Shown: piece after piece, positions 46,800-57,480 of the stretch
How the letters are laid out: each line of letters begins with the position of its first letter
How positions within the stretch are numbered: the first letter of the stretch is position 1
DNA from: Pseudofabraea citricarpa
Lineage: Eukaryota; Ascomycota; Leotiomycetes; Helotiales; Dermateaceae
Reading direction: 5' to 3'
Length of the DNA: 64,000 bases
Assembly: GCA_029641185.1 (NCBI GenBank)
Contig: JAPWGK010000002.1
Span: 3,038,001-3,102,000 of the forward strand
The notes under the pieces: generated by a model
What the model was told of the DNA's origin: nothing
Database searches by the model: none
The model's input: the letters and a program-made list of their open reading frames with translations, nothing else
Translations under genes and position numbers: made by a program

Positions 46800-48992
46800 G
46801 GTTCAAAGCAACTGACTATTTGATGCCAAGCCAGATACTCTTTGACATTTCGGCCTGATTGAACCCTTGATCGGCAATCATTTACTTTGATCTTCAACTG
46901 GTCAGTTGGAGAACAATGGGCGCCACGGCTCGTCAGGCTTGTCAAGAGTCTTGTCATAGCTCCACTACGAGCTTTGAAGATGGGAGATGCTCAGCAGATC
47001 GCAATTAGGGTTCTAGAAGGCAGGAAAAGACGTGTCCAGGGCTCCAGGTGAAGCCTTGCGCGTCACATTTCTGCCATCTGTGGAAACTCGAGTGCGCGGG
47101 TGCGATGAACGGATTAGGAAACTCTCGTCCTGTCAACCCACGCATGGTATTTTCTGGAATGTTTCATGTTCATCGACGTTCCTGTCCAACGGTTTTTGCG
47201 AGGGTCGCCTCCAGAGTATGGATGCACTCTGCCAGATATGGCCACCAATTTTCCGGCCTCATGCACATTAAACCAATAGCTGGGAACCCCGGTAATTAGT
47301 TGGAAGGAATCTGGGGCAGCTTTGGGATTATCAGCATGCATCGGTAATTTTATCCACTCGAATTAGACCAGTACACCCGTACCCTGCTCAAAGAGGTTGA
47401 TCAATTGCTCTCCAGCCTGTCCAAGCAGCAGACCGAGGCCTAGAGATATGGATTGACAATGCCCTCATCGACAGATGGTCATCAGTGGCCGACTCGTGAC
47501 TTTCATGCTAGTTCTATGACCATCACCCGCATGGTACCCAAGATCGACCTCGAACCAGGGCCCAGGGGATATGATGAAGAGTTCCCGAGGAAAGCCATGG
47601 AAGAAAAAAAAGGCTGCAGGTCCACTAAAGCCTTTTTACCAGCAAACAGGCTAAGTGGACACGTAATATATTTCTTCTTCCCAACACGTTATCTTCATGT
47701 GCTCCATACGAGCCGTTCCAACGTGTCGGGACAAACTTGCTGTGAGTTCACACCTTCCCAGTTCCGACCGAGAGAGTTTGAAGCAGCCACCAGTTGCATG
47801 GGACCTCAGGCAGATTGTAAAGTGGCTTCTTGGAGTGGAGATTCAGAGATGATCCCGAGTCCCGCGGTCGTGGTCGGGTTGCCGAGAGACACTTATTGGC
47901 TTTGGGGTTCTGGCTAAGATCCAGGCCTCGACATCCTAGACACCCGGAGGATGCTCAACTCGACTGCTCCAGCCAGTGCTGCTCTCTAGTGCTCCGCTCA
48001 AGCGATGTCTAATCGATACGACGACGGCCACGCGGGAAGAAGCGAATCAGGCCAGTGAAGTTGTGATGAACCGGCTGAGGGTGGTGATGTTTGAAGAGGT
48101 GAAAAAAGAGTCTGGAAGATGATGAAACTTGTCATACCCACATGCATATACACCCGGCTGGCGAGTTTGTTGGTGAGGCCACTCCAAGTCTCCAACCAGT
48201 TCAACGGCCATCTGTACCTGCATGGTCCTACATGGTACCTTGCAGGGAAATGACCCATCAGCCAGAGACATGCCAGTAGGGACCACAAGCGACGAGCAAG
48301 CACATCCCCGATTGGCTGGCAGAAGATGCATGACCGATAGGGCGGTCTCCTCCGTCGAGGGTGCCCAGGGCTTTTGATGGCCGAACTCTCGAGAGTCTTG
48401 CAGACCAGTAGCAGAGTAGCGAGCCCGTAGCAGCAGCTCCTTCTGGAAATTGTGCACCGAGGGCTGATTCTTCATAAAACAGACAGTTGATGCAGAGGTG
48501 TGGGCGATGCAACAAAACTTATGCAGAGTGGGAAAGTCCTAAACCATGCGAGCGGGCTAAAGCGGCGAAGCACGCTTTGACTATGTTTAGGTATGTCTGC
48601 ATAAGACATCCCACACTTGGACAAATTGTGCTTAGAACAATCAATCGCGAGCCAATGCATTATTATTGCTTTATGCATCCTGCCAGGCACACTGCAGCGA
48701 CTAGCACCACACACAAGACAATTGTGCTGGTGGTGGCAGTGACACGGCCGCGCTTGACCGGATCCAGCGCCTCTCCACCACCAACAAATATATTCTGCTT
48801 CGTATTCCTGTGTCGCGCGCCTGCTATACAATCCCGTATTATCGTCAGAATCATGCATGTGAAGAATACGACATCTTGTATGCGAGTAGCTGCATCCTGA
48901 AGTGGCCAAAAGGCAAAAAAAAAAAAGGCGAGACGCTGGTTGCCAGCCATACATTACAGTAGTAGGTGCGGCAAAAACAGCAGAACAAGCGA

Positions 48993-49006
48993 TAGCAGCC
49001 AGCAGC
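48993..49006 (+). repeat. Heptamer duplication AGCAGCC x2
   Basis: Two copies of AGCAGCC, the same unit as at 23623-23649, followed by AG. Confidence 0.55.
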
Positions 49007-51585
49007 CAGTCAAACGTGTCCGGACTCCGAAGCTGAAAGACTTTGATGGCTCTAAGAGTCTAAGCTGGAACTTGCCAGCAGAAGGGACACTGCCCAAGAC
49101 AAGTGTACCCGAATCAAGGTGCGGCAGCAGGATTCTCTATCGGCAATCCTGATCATGGCGACGGGTTCCGGGAAGTCAAAAGAAAGCCTCAGACTCGGGA
49201 TGGTCAGGTACTTATCGATAAGTCATCCTTAGTGTGGATGGCGTTGTGCCCCATCATTCAGCAGCTTCCGTACTTCCCAAACACCGGCGTTACGAGTAGT
49301 TGCGAGAAAGTTGGGAAAGTTGGGACGATCTTAGTGTCAATTTTGACAGCAGCTTAAACACCGGAACACGCCTTCCTGGCCCGTTAGCTGGGAGAACAAA
49401 AGCTTTCAGGGGAGGCTGCATAGCATCATGGAGGATTTGAGTGCTAGGAGACCAGGTTTGTGATGTTGGTGGTAGTATGGTAGGGTCGAGGGTTTCAAAG
49501 TTGTAGACCAAGGCAGCGTACCGTACTTTAGTCACATCTCCTTCCCGAAAGGGTCGCATTCTGAGGCTGTTGATCTTCGACTTATCTCTCAGCGCTGATC
49601 CAACTGGTGGAGTAAACCCCCCCCTCCTCGGCGTCATCACATCGCTTGCCCAAGAATCGATTGGCTGAAAGTTGAAACATAGCTGAACCCCAAGCTTTCT
49701 CCATTGCAGATGCCAATATGCATGCCGCCAAATCAAGCAAGAGTGCAGTAGATTTGAGAAGTGGCATCAACAAATCTCCAATGCAGTCCTCTTTTTTGTA
49801 ATTCGATATGACGGTTATGGTCGCTAGAAACAGGATTTGGGGCTCTGAGGTATGCTAATCACTGCCGAACCACGCTTCCTCTGGCATCAGGGCTCGAGTC
49901 ATTGATTGTACTGGTGGACAGATGGCGGTTTCTGGCCACGAGGAGGTATGGATTCTAGGCCTCTCGAGTAGTGTGTTTGTTCGTTGGGTCTGTAAGAATG
50001 TTTCGTGTTTCAAGTGTCCTCCGCACCGGCTGTAAATGGACTTGATTCGTAAGAGGGGTCCATCGTGGCATCGTCAGAGTGCGGGGCAGCAGTGTGTATC
50101 GCTGCAAGGAAGGCCAGCTGGAGAAGGCCTGTACACCTGGGAGATAACGGCTGGATAAGGATCTCACCTATCGATAGGGTCATATCGCAGGCCCGTTGTG
50201 CTTAGCCCGCAGCCGGCCAGACACGATGGACGATGAGGAGGAATCCTGCGAGGGAGCGATGTTGGAAGAGGGGCAGCAAGACCGAGTCGATTGGCGTAGG
50301 CGCGGAGGACGCGCTGGCAGCAGAAAATGCACCGAGAGAGTTCGGCCAGTCACATCAATGGCGTCGGCCGAGGGGCAAAAAACAGCGTTGGACCTGCTTC
50401 TGTCCTCGCACAAGAGGCGGATGTGGGATGGATAATTGCATGTTGCTGACCCGGTGGTGCACAAAGCGTACCTTACGGCGCTGCAGCTCGCGTTGTTTTT
50501 TGTTTCTGTGTTTTTTTTTCTTCAGGGCTCAAATAATCAACAACGTCCAATGTGCGTGCCGGAGGGCGGATTCGCGCCCTGAGTGGCTGCCAACGCGTCT
50601 CGCTGAGAAACATGGAAACATGCCACCGCAGCCTTTGTGTGCGTGTGCGTGTGTGATGAGAAAGCTTCTCCTCGTCATTATCATTTCACATGCCCTTCCC
50701 TTCCCTTCTACTTGCCTCTTGACTGCGGTCCTGTAAGCCATTTCTGTCAACTGCGTCTTCTTTTCCTGGCTAAGGCCGGGGGTTTCGGGAGACGCTTTGT
50801 TGCATCCATCAGCACGCAAACCGCCGCATGAAAGACAAGGCGCCTTTTGGCTGTTCGTTCTCGCAGCCAGCCAGCTTAGGATTTTGCATTGCATGAAAAA
50901 ACAGCGAGTCCCTGCACGTAGACGTCAATGCTAAGCTTGCGAACAGAGGATAAAAAAAACATTAAAAAAAAAAACATGACGGATCTGAAGGAGATGGATG
51001 TGGCTGTGTGATTCAGGCTGTCCGATCGTCAACTTGTGACTATGTGGTTGGATGACGATGCTGCAGCGAGTAGAAGAATTGTGGGATGTTCCTGCTCCAA
51101 TGGTGCGCATGAATGTCGTCGCTCCTAATTTCCTCAGCACGTCCACCGCGCTGTTACCAACAGATTATCTCAAATCTGACTGACAGTAGTGTGCTGTTGG
51201 TTTGCTTCGCACCAAGCAATTAGTCTGTAGGCGATGGGATGACGCGGTACGACTGGCAATGGCGATGGCGATGGGGATGGCAATGGCTCGAGTCTTCCAG
51301 TGCCCGGTACGGTACCGTATCCAGCGTTTGCGAGCGTGGGCGTCGTATGAGATGTTATGGATAAAATGGGCAGCTTGATTGGGACGGGCTTATGCATGAG
51401 GATCCCAGATTAATGCTACCGTGTATGTTTTTGCAATTTTATGAAATGCGTCGAGGCCACTCGCTGCTTTGAGGGGACGAGAAGAAGAGTGTGCGTGAGT
51501 GGGTGTGTGGGTGGAGTGGAGGTCGGCGTCAGGTTCAGCGTGGCAATTGGCAGGTGTGCAACTACTGGCAGAGAGCTAACGGCGC

Positions 51586-51630
51586 TGGTGGTGGTGGTGG
51601 TGGTGGTTGTGGTGGTGCTGCTGGCGGTGG
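51586..51630 (+). repeat. Imperfect (GGT)n tract
   Basis: Mostly GGT/GTG triplets with a few changes, about 1.2 kb upstream of the zinc-finger ATG. Confidence 0.8.
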
Positions 51631-52712
51631 TAGCGACTCACAGCGCCTGTGGCCCTGTAAGAGACGCCTGTACCCAAAGTTCCCCACCCACCCATCAGCT
51701 CCCCCCCTACGAGGTACCCTACTACCTACAGCACCCTACTGTACCCTGCCCCTGGACCCCCTCCCACTTCCCTCCCTCTTCCCTCCCCTGGCGCATCCAT
51801 GGGCCAAGATGTCCAAGGTCCAAGAGGCCTGTCTGCCACTGCCAGCCCGTTATGCTCTAGCTGCTCGACCCATAACAATTGATGATTCTCCGGGAAGTCT
51901 GGGTAGCGTCGGTAGCGTCGAACAGCTGGATTTAGAAACCATCCCATCTCTGCCCTCACTGAATCAACTGATGCCGGCTCCCCCAGACACTCTGGACACT
52001 CTGGTTCCTGGCGTACCGTAGTTACTGGCCCAGTCCCAGTCCCCCCGTCGCAGTCCCACACGCACACCCGTCCTTCAACCCATGTTCTCTGGCTGGCTGG
52101 CTGGCTGGCTTCCTGGCTTCCTGGCTTGGTGCCACTACCACACTACTATTACCACCACCACTACCTCCTCCTCCACCACCCATCGCCTGCTCTCCACTTC
52201 CCATCCACTGCCTATCGCTCTTTTTTATCACACGTTGATCTTTTGTGATCTTTACTTTATTCGCAGGGTCCCCGTCACCACCACTCTCTTTTGTTCCTTC
52301 ATCAGTCAGGTTTGGCCTTTCCCCAGCAACTATCTCCACCGGCATCTTCTTATATTGTCTCTGGATTTCCCTTTTGTATCTCTCGATCTTTCCTGGAACC
52401 CTTCGACTTGTGATCTATCCCAAGACCCCAACTCGATCTGTATCCGTACTTTCCTTTGGAAAACCCACCTGCTCAGCTGTCTTTCCATATCACACCCGCT
52501 CGACAAGCATATATGTATAATCAGCAAACTCTCAGATACAACTATTAGACAGTTCCGGCCCTCCAGAACTGTTGTGCATTCGCTCACTACCACAATACAC
52601 ACTTTCATACCTCTCGTAGCTTTTTGCGCCTTTCCCGTCACAATCAGACCCAACCTACGGAGCGAAACTCAACTAATAACCCACCCATCCCTCAAGTCTC
52701 GAAGATAACTCG

Positions 52713-52790
52713 GTACGTAGTTCCGACAGCCTGGTTTAGCCTATGCTGGCGTGCAGACCGTCAGGAATGTGACTGACGACTGGCTCCTAG
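52713..52790 (+). other. Predicted 5'-UTR intron of the zinc-finger gene
   Basis: A GTACGT donor follows ACTCG, CTGAC gives a branch site near 52772, and CTCCTAG is the acceptor at 52790. The intron removes the in-frame upstream ATG at 52751 and supports 52826 as the start. Confidence 0.55.
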
Positions 52791-52825
52791 ATAGTCGAAA
52801 AGCCAGAACCCAAGGGAGAGTCAAG

Positions 52826-54709
52826 ATGGATTCGTCATACCAATATGCCCAAGTCATGGGACAACCATCGCCCTTCTTTTACTACAACCCAGACCCCAAG
52901 CCAGACAACCGCCAACATGGCCACTTCTCCCAGCAGCCAAGTATGCCCGTCCAGGTCCACTACCAGCAGTTCCAGACAATGCAGCAAATGCCCTCGACCC
53001 CGATCTACTCCAGACCAAACTCGTCGTCCTCACAGCCACAGATGCCCATCTATAACCAAGGGTACCAGATGTCCATGACTCCCATGGCCTCCCCACGCCC
53101 CATGTACCAGAAGCCCACAATCTTGGTCCAGGACCAGTGCAACGAGGCTGAGATGTACTACTACCCAGCAACACCACCTCTCTCAGCATCTGGAAGTGCG
53201 ATCAATAGCCCATCCAGTTGTGACATGCTCCAGACCCCAATGACCAACACATTTTTTGGACTGGGAGGCTTCGAGGGTGTCAAGGAAGGATGTGAAGGTG
53301 AGGTGCAATCAGAAAACTTGGCTGGAAACGAGTGGGCACGATGCGGCTCACCACCCATGACTCCAGGTACGTCGATGTGAAGGACGGGTAGATATACTTG
53401 GTTCCAGACTAATTATTTCCCATTAGTGTTCATCCACCCAACCTCGCTTATGAGCAACGCTAGCGAACTTCTATCCGCGACATCGTGTCCCTCGCTATCG
53501 CCCTCCCCTTCCCCTTATCCCGCCTCCGTTACCTCTGAACCACACCAGCAGCAAGATCTTGATTTCTGCGACCCGCGAAATCTTACAGTTGGCAACACCA
53601 CCAGCAGCCCAGCCCAGACTATCTCAAACCCTACCCTTGGTGTCGAATTCCCACCTCTACCAACCCTATGCACAGGCGACGACGAGGAACACAGATTTAT
53701 GCTCGGAGGACATTCATACATTAAAGACGACCAAAACCTGAACGCCAGCTTCAACTTTTCAATTGTCTCCAACCACGATTTACCATCATTTGACGACCTC
53801 TCCGACTTGGATTCGGAAGAAGATTTTGTAAACGGATTGGTCAACCTCCCAGCTACTGAGAACGTCCAATTCTTTGGCGCAAAGAGACAGCGAACGGTAT
53901 CTGACCTGAGCGCCTCTGATCTTCTTTCTCTCCATAACGAGGAATTCATCAGCGAGGACGATTTCGAGGAATTCGACGAGTCTGAGCAATTCGCTGTCGC
54001 GTGCCTTCCTAGCCCACCAGCTTCGTGCTCCGACAGCGAAGTCAAGCAAGAGAAGAAGCCCCGCAAGAAGTCAAAGAAGGCTACCAAGTCCACAATCTGT
54101 GACGAGGACAGCACTGAGTTTGACAACTTGGTCCGATCACGAAAATATAAGATGAACAGCGCTAGCGGGGATCAAGCTCCTGAGAGTACCGAGCAGCGAA
54201 CTTCCACTGCTCCAAGCCAATCTGGATCTGAGAGCAACACTGCCAACAACAACGCCGGCACTGAATCACAGAATGGATCTACTCAAGCACCAGCTGTCAA
54301 CCGCCGGGGCCGTAAGCAATCATTGACCGAGGACCCTTCCAAGACCTTTGTCTGCACCGACTGCAACCGCCGTTTCAGACGCCAAGAACATCTTAAGCGT
54401 CACGTTCGATCTCTCCACACCCAAGAGAAGCCTTTCGAGTGCCACGAGTGCGGAAAGAAGTTCTCCCGAAGTGACAACCTCTCTCAGCACGCCCGTACCC
54501 ACGGTAGCGGTGCAGTTGTCATGGGTGTCTTGGAGGAGGGCGAACTGGCTGATGAGAACGATGCACCTGATGCGGATCACGTTCGCACATTAGGCAACGT
54601 TCTCTTCAACGTTGCTGCCGCTGCCTCTGGCAGTGACACCGAACGCTCTTCCGACGGCAGCAGTGGTAACGATAGCCAAGCTCGCAAGAAGCGCAAGCGT
54701 TCCGAATAA
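52826..54709 (+). CDS. msn2: Msn2/MsnA/Seb1-type C2H2 zinc-finger transcription factor
   Basis: The model is join(52826..53366,53427..54709), 607 residues, with one 60-bp intron. Two C2H2 fingers lie at residues 490-511 ([22 protein letters not shown]) and 519-539 ([21 protein letters not shown]). The RQEHLKRH and RSDNLSQH helices are those of Msn2/Msn4 and the filamentous-fungal MsnA/Seb1 proteins, which bind stress-response elements (AGGGG) in nuclei under stress. The N-terminal 180 residues are Gln/Pro/Met/Tyr-rich, then an acidic region ([21 protein letters not shown]) suits an activation domain. A basic ARKKRKR near the end is a likely NLS. The Lys-rich [10 protein letters not shown] at about 385-395 may be another. 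The leader is long and pyrimidine-rich, with upstream ATGs. Confidence 0.92.
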
Positions 54710-55698
54710 GGAAGCAGTCCTGATCAAATCAACTCGTTCACTCGATGTTGACTATGAAGCTTACGAAACTAAAAAGCCTATACCCACCTTCACACTCGGG
54801 TCACCGCTACCCTTTACGCGGTCGATCATTAGGGAAACCGGTCCAACTACCAATGATGTTGTTATGATAGGAGGGGGCGGATCAAAATCGATTAAAAAGT
54901 ATTGCTGTGTTGCTCGTTTTTTCTGTGTGCACAAATCATTTCTTCACTTCTCTGTACTAAATTTCCTTTCAAGACTTTCGTGCCAGATGTTGTTTTTTAT
55001 TTTAGCGTGATGACGGATTTTATGAGGATGGAACAAACATTTTTACTACTGGAGAGGAGGTCAAACTGTACCAAGGAAAAATTTTCACCCCAGGGGTTGG
55101 GCGCGTGGAAACATGTTGATTGTTTTTTTGGTTGCGGTTGCTGGTTTGGGGGGGTTGGTGTCGTAGTTTTCTGTCTACCACTACTACTACCTTTTCTTTA
55201 CGCTCGTTGTAATTCATACCAGACGGGTAGCTGGTCGACTCGTCTGCGTACTTCCGTCCGTCAGTCAAATCTTGTTTTTGCATAGCTGCTCTGTTTATTT
55301 GTAGTTGGCTTTGCCTTTATATCTGACACGTTTTTTCTCTTCTGCTTGCTCTGCAGTCACGTTGAATCTTCTCATGCTGGTCAAAACTTGAATGCTGCAA
55401 ACTGCTCTCTCTTCTCTTCTCTTGGTGTTGCTAGCATTTTGTGTAGAAAAAATTTACTTTTTCTTCTTCACTGGATTGATATCATTCTACTTGGATTACC
55501 TGACCTTTTTAATTTTCCTTCTGATTTTCCTTCTCTTCTTTCATCTGTGACTCGACGGAGGGTTCCTCTTTTCCTTTCCTTTTCCTTCATCTGTATGTAT
55601 AATAGCATCCATGGTATGGTTTCGTGTATACGTACAATTATGTCTCGTACGTACTACCGACGACACAGCCCGCTCGCTCGCTCGCTCGGTGCGGGACT

Positions 55699-55740
55699 GT
55701 CTATTGTCCATTCTCCATTCTCCATCGTCCATCGTCCACC
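55699..55740 (+). repeat. Heptamer array GTCTATT/GTCCATT/CTCCATT/CTCCATC/GTCCATC/GTCCACC
   Basis: Six consecutive 7-bp units in one register, differing by one or two bases from neighbour to neighbour. Confidence 0.85.
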
Positions 55741-56740
55741 CACCGGCGCTGGGTTCATGGATGATGATTCAGTACAGTAGTACAATATAGCTAGCTAGCT
55801 ACCTTAGCTAATGCAATATAACACAACAAAGCAGTAATAGTAATACGACCAACACATATACCTCTAACTACCATGACTATAATACTCGCTGGATTTAACC
55901 CTTTGGTTTTTTGAGGTGCGATGACGATGATGATGCTCGATGATTACTCATTCACTCATTGGGTCGGGTCTCTCGGTCTCCCGGAAGTTCTTTTCTCTCT
56001 GCCTTACACCGGGCTCGCAACTTATATCACCTCTTTATTTCACTCAGGTCGAATCACATCTACCTCATGCAAGCCAAGCCAAGTCCTCGCGGGGGTAAAA
56101 ATAAAAACAAAAAAACAAGACTCGACGAAGAGATCTTTTATGCTTTTCCCCATCCATCCATCCACCCATCCTGCTTGCTTGCTTGCTTGCGTGCGTACAG
56201 TAGCGTGCGTGCATATCTTTCTATTTATAAACTCCCGTATTTTGTGCGATACGATCCGGTACCAACGGATTATTACGCTACAGTACGGTACAGCAGCAGG
56301 AAAAACCAACCCTGTTTAGAGTTTTTCGTTCTATCGGCCGCCGCCGTCCACATGGTTGGGCAGGTACTGTACTGTAGCGTGGCTTTCTTTTCTGCTCCAG
56401 CATGAGATGCGATGAGATGAGATCAGATGAGTGGATGGGATGAAATGGGAAGAGGGAAAGCTAAAGAGCGTCGCGTCGCGTCCCGTCATCACCACCACCA
56501 TCATCATTGCCCGTCACAGTACCGTACCGTACCGGATCTTGTTTGTCGGTTGTCGCAGCCGCGGTCGCGCGATTGCTGCTGTCGCGTTTGTTTTTGAGTT
56601 TTCTTTCTTTCTTTCCTTTTCTTTCCTTTTAGTGGTGCTGTTTTGTTTAAGTTTAGTGCCCGAAGGCGAGAGGGAGAGCGAGATTAAAGGATGGAGAGAT
56701 GGAGAAGGAGGAATTTGCCTCTTTGCCTTTTCTCGGCTCT

Positions 56741-56775
56741 GGGAGATGGGAGATGGGAGATGAGAGATGGGAGAT
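56741..56775 (+). repeat. Heptamer tandem repeat, unit GGGAGAT x5
   Basis: Five copies of GGGAGAT, the fourth with one change (GAGAGAT). Confidence 0.9.
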
Positions 56776-57480
56776 GGCCTTAACCTATCCTTCTTCTTTT
56801 TCTTTGCATCTGTCGGAGTTGGGGTTTCGTCTCCTGCTTTCTAGTTGCTTGCTGTGTAGCTGGAGGGACGGACGAGAAGGCTGATTTTGATACTCGGTAA
56901 GCTGAGCCAAGGTAGGGTAAGGTAGAGCTGATGTATCGTGTCCGAGTCGATCGGCGCCTGTATGCATGCGGATATCTGGTTGCTAGATCCTTTCCACACC
57001 CATCCATCCTCCCATGGGTGACGTGTGTGAGGAGAAGGAAAAGGCTCAAGCTAGGGAAGGGAGGGTAACATGGTGGGAGAAGAAGAAAACAAGAGGGCTT
57101 GAGTAACTTGATGATCTAAGAACTAGAGGTTTCATGCCGCTGGGAGATGTGAGCTGGGAAAACATCGACGGAGGTATCATTTTTACAGCATAAGGCATGA
57201 TCCATGGTATCCGAGTGGAAAAAGTTCTGCCAAAGCAAACAAGCTGGACTTTTGCTCGATTTCTAACGGACCCCTTTGCGGTCCGCTATATCCGCTATAA
57301 GTTTCTATCTTTTGTCTTGCTGGGACTGAACATGCAAGTAAGAGTTCGCGTCTCGTTCAAGTTGCAAAGGTGCGATTCAACGTACTTGGGTTTCTATCAC
57401 GGGAAACAACACAGCGAGCAACCAGTCGTCATCTATTAGTAAACGATGAATTGATCTCCCCTGTATCTATCATCTCTTAT

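Larger units (their letters stand above)
44806..52825. other. 8-kb gene desert and long leader region of the zinc-finger gene
   Basis: No gene could be supported in 8 kb on either strand. The longest frames (201 codons at 45672-46277 plus; 154 at 47453-47917 plus; 160 at 48472-48954 minus; 208 at 52082-52708 plus) have no similarity I recognise and no splice-consistent extension. Two heptamer arrays occur (46779-46799, 48993-49006), plus (GGT)n near 51586-51630 and GGCT repeats near 52092-52112. From about 51690 the plus strand is strongly C/T-rich, suggesting the transcribed leader of the zinc-finger gene. Non-coding RNA or a large regulatory region is possible. Confidence 0.5.
54710..57480. 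other. Intergenic 2.8 kb, convergent 3' regions with tandem repeats
   Basis: This lies between the zinc-finger stop and the TRAPPC10 stop. No gene is seen. The DNA is T-rich after the zinc-finger gene (probable 3' UTR). It has many tandem tracts: GCTC (about 55670-55687), heptamers (55699-55740 and 56741-56775), CATC/GCTT tetramers (about 56153-56190) and TACCG repeats (about 56520-56533). Confidence 0.5.

Noticed and set aside
52082..52708. 208-codon plus-strand frame upstream of the zinc finger
   Set aside because: The translation simply reflects CT-rich leader DNA (Leu/Ser/Pro/His/Thr); better seen as an upstream ORF in a leader than as a gene.
52751..52825. Upstream ATG for the zinc-finger protein
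   Set aside because: It lies inside a predicted leader intron; the extra 25 residues do not resemble the family N-terminus.
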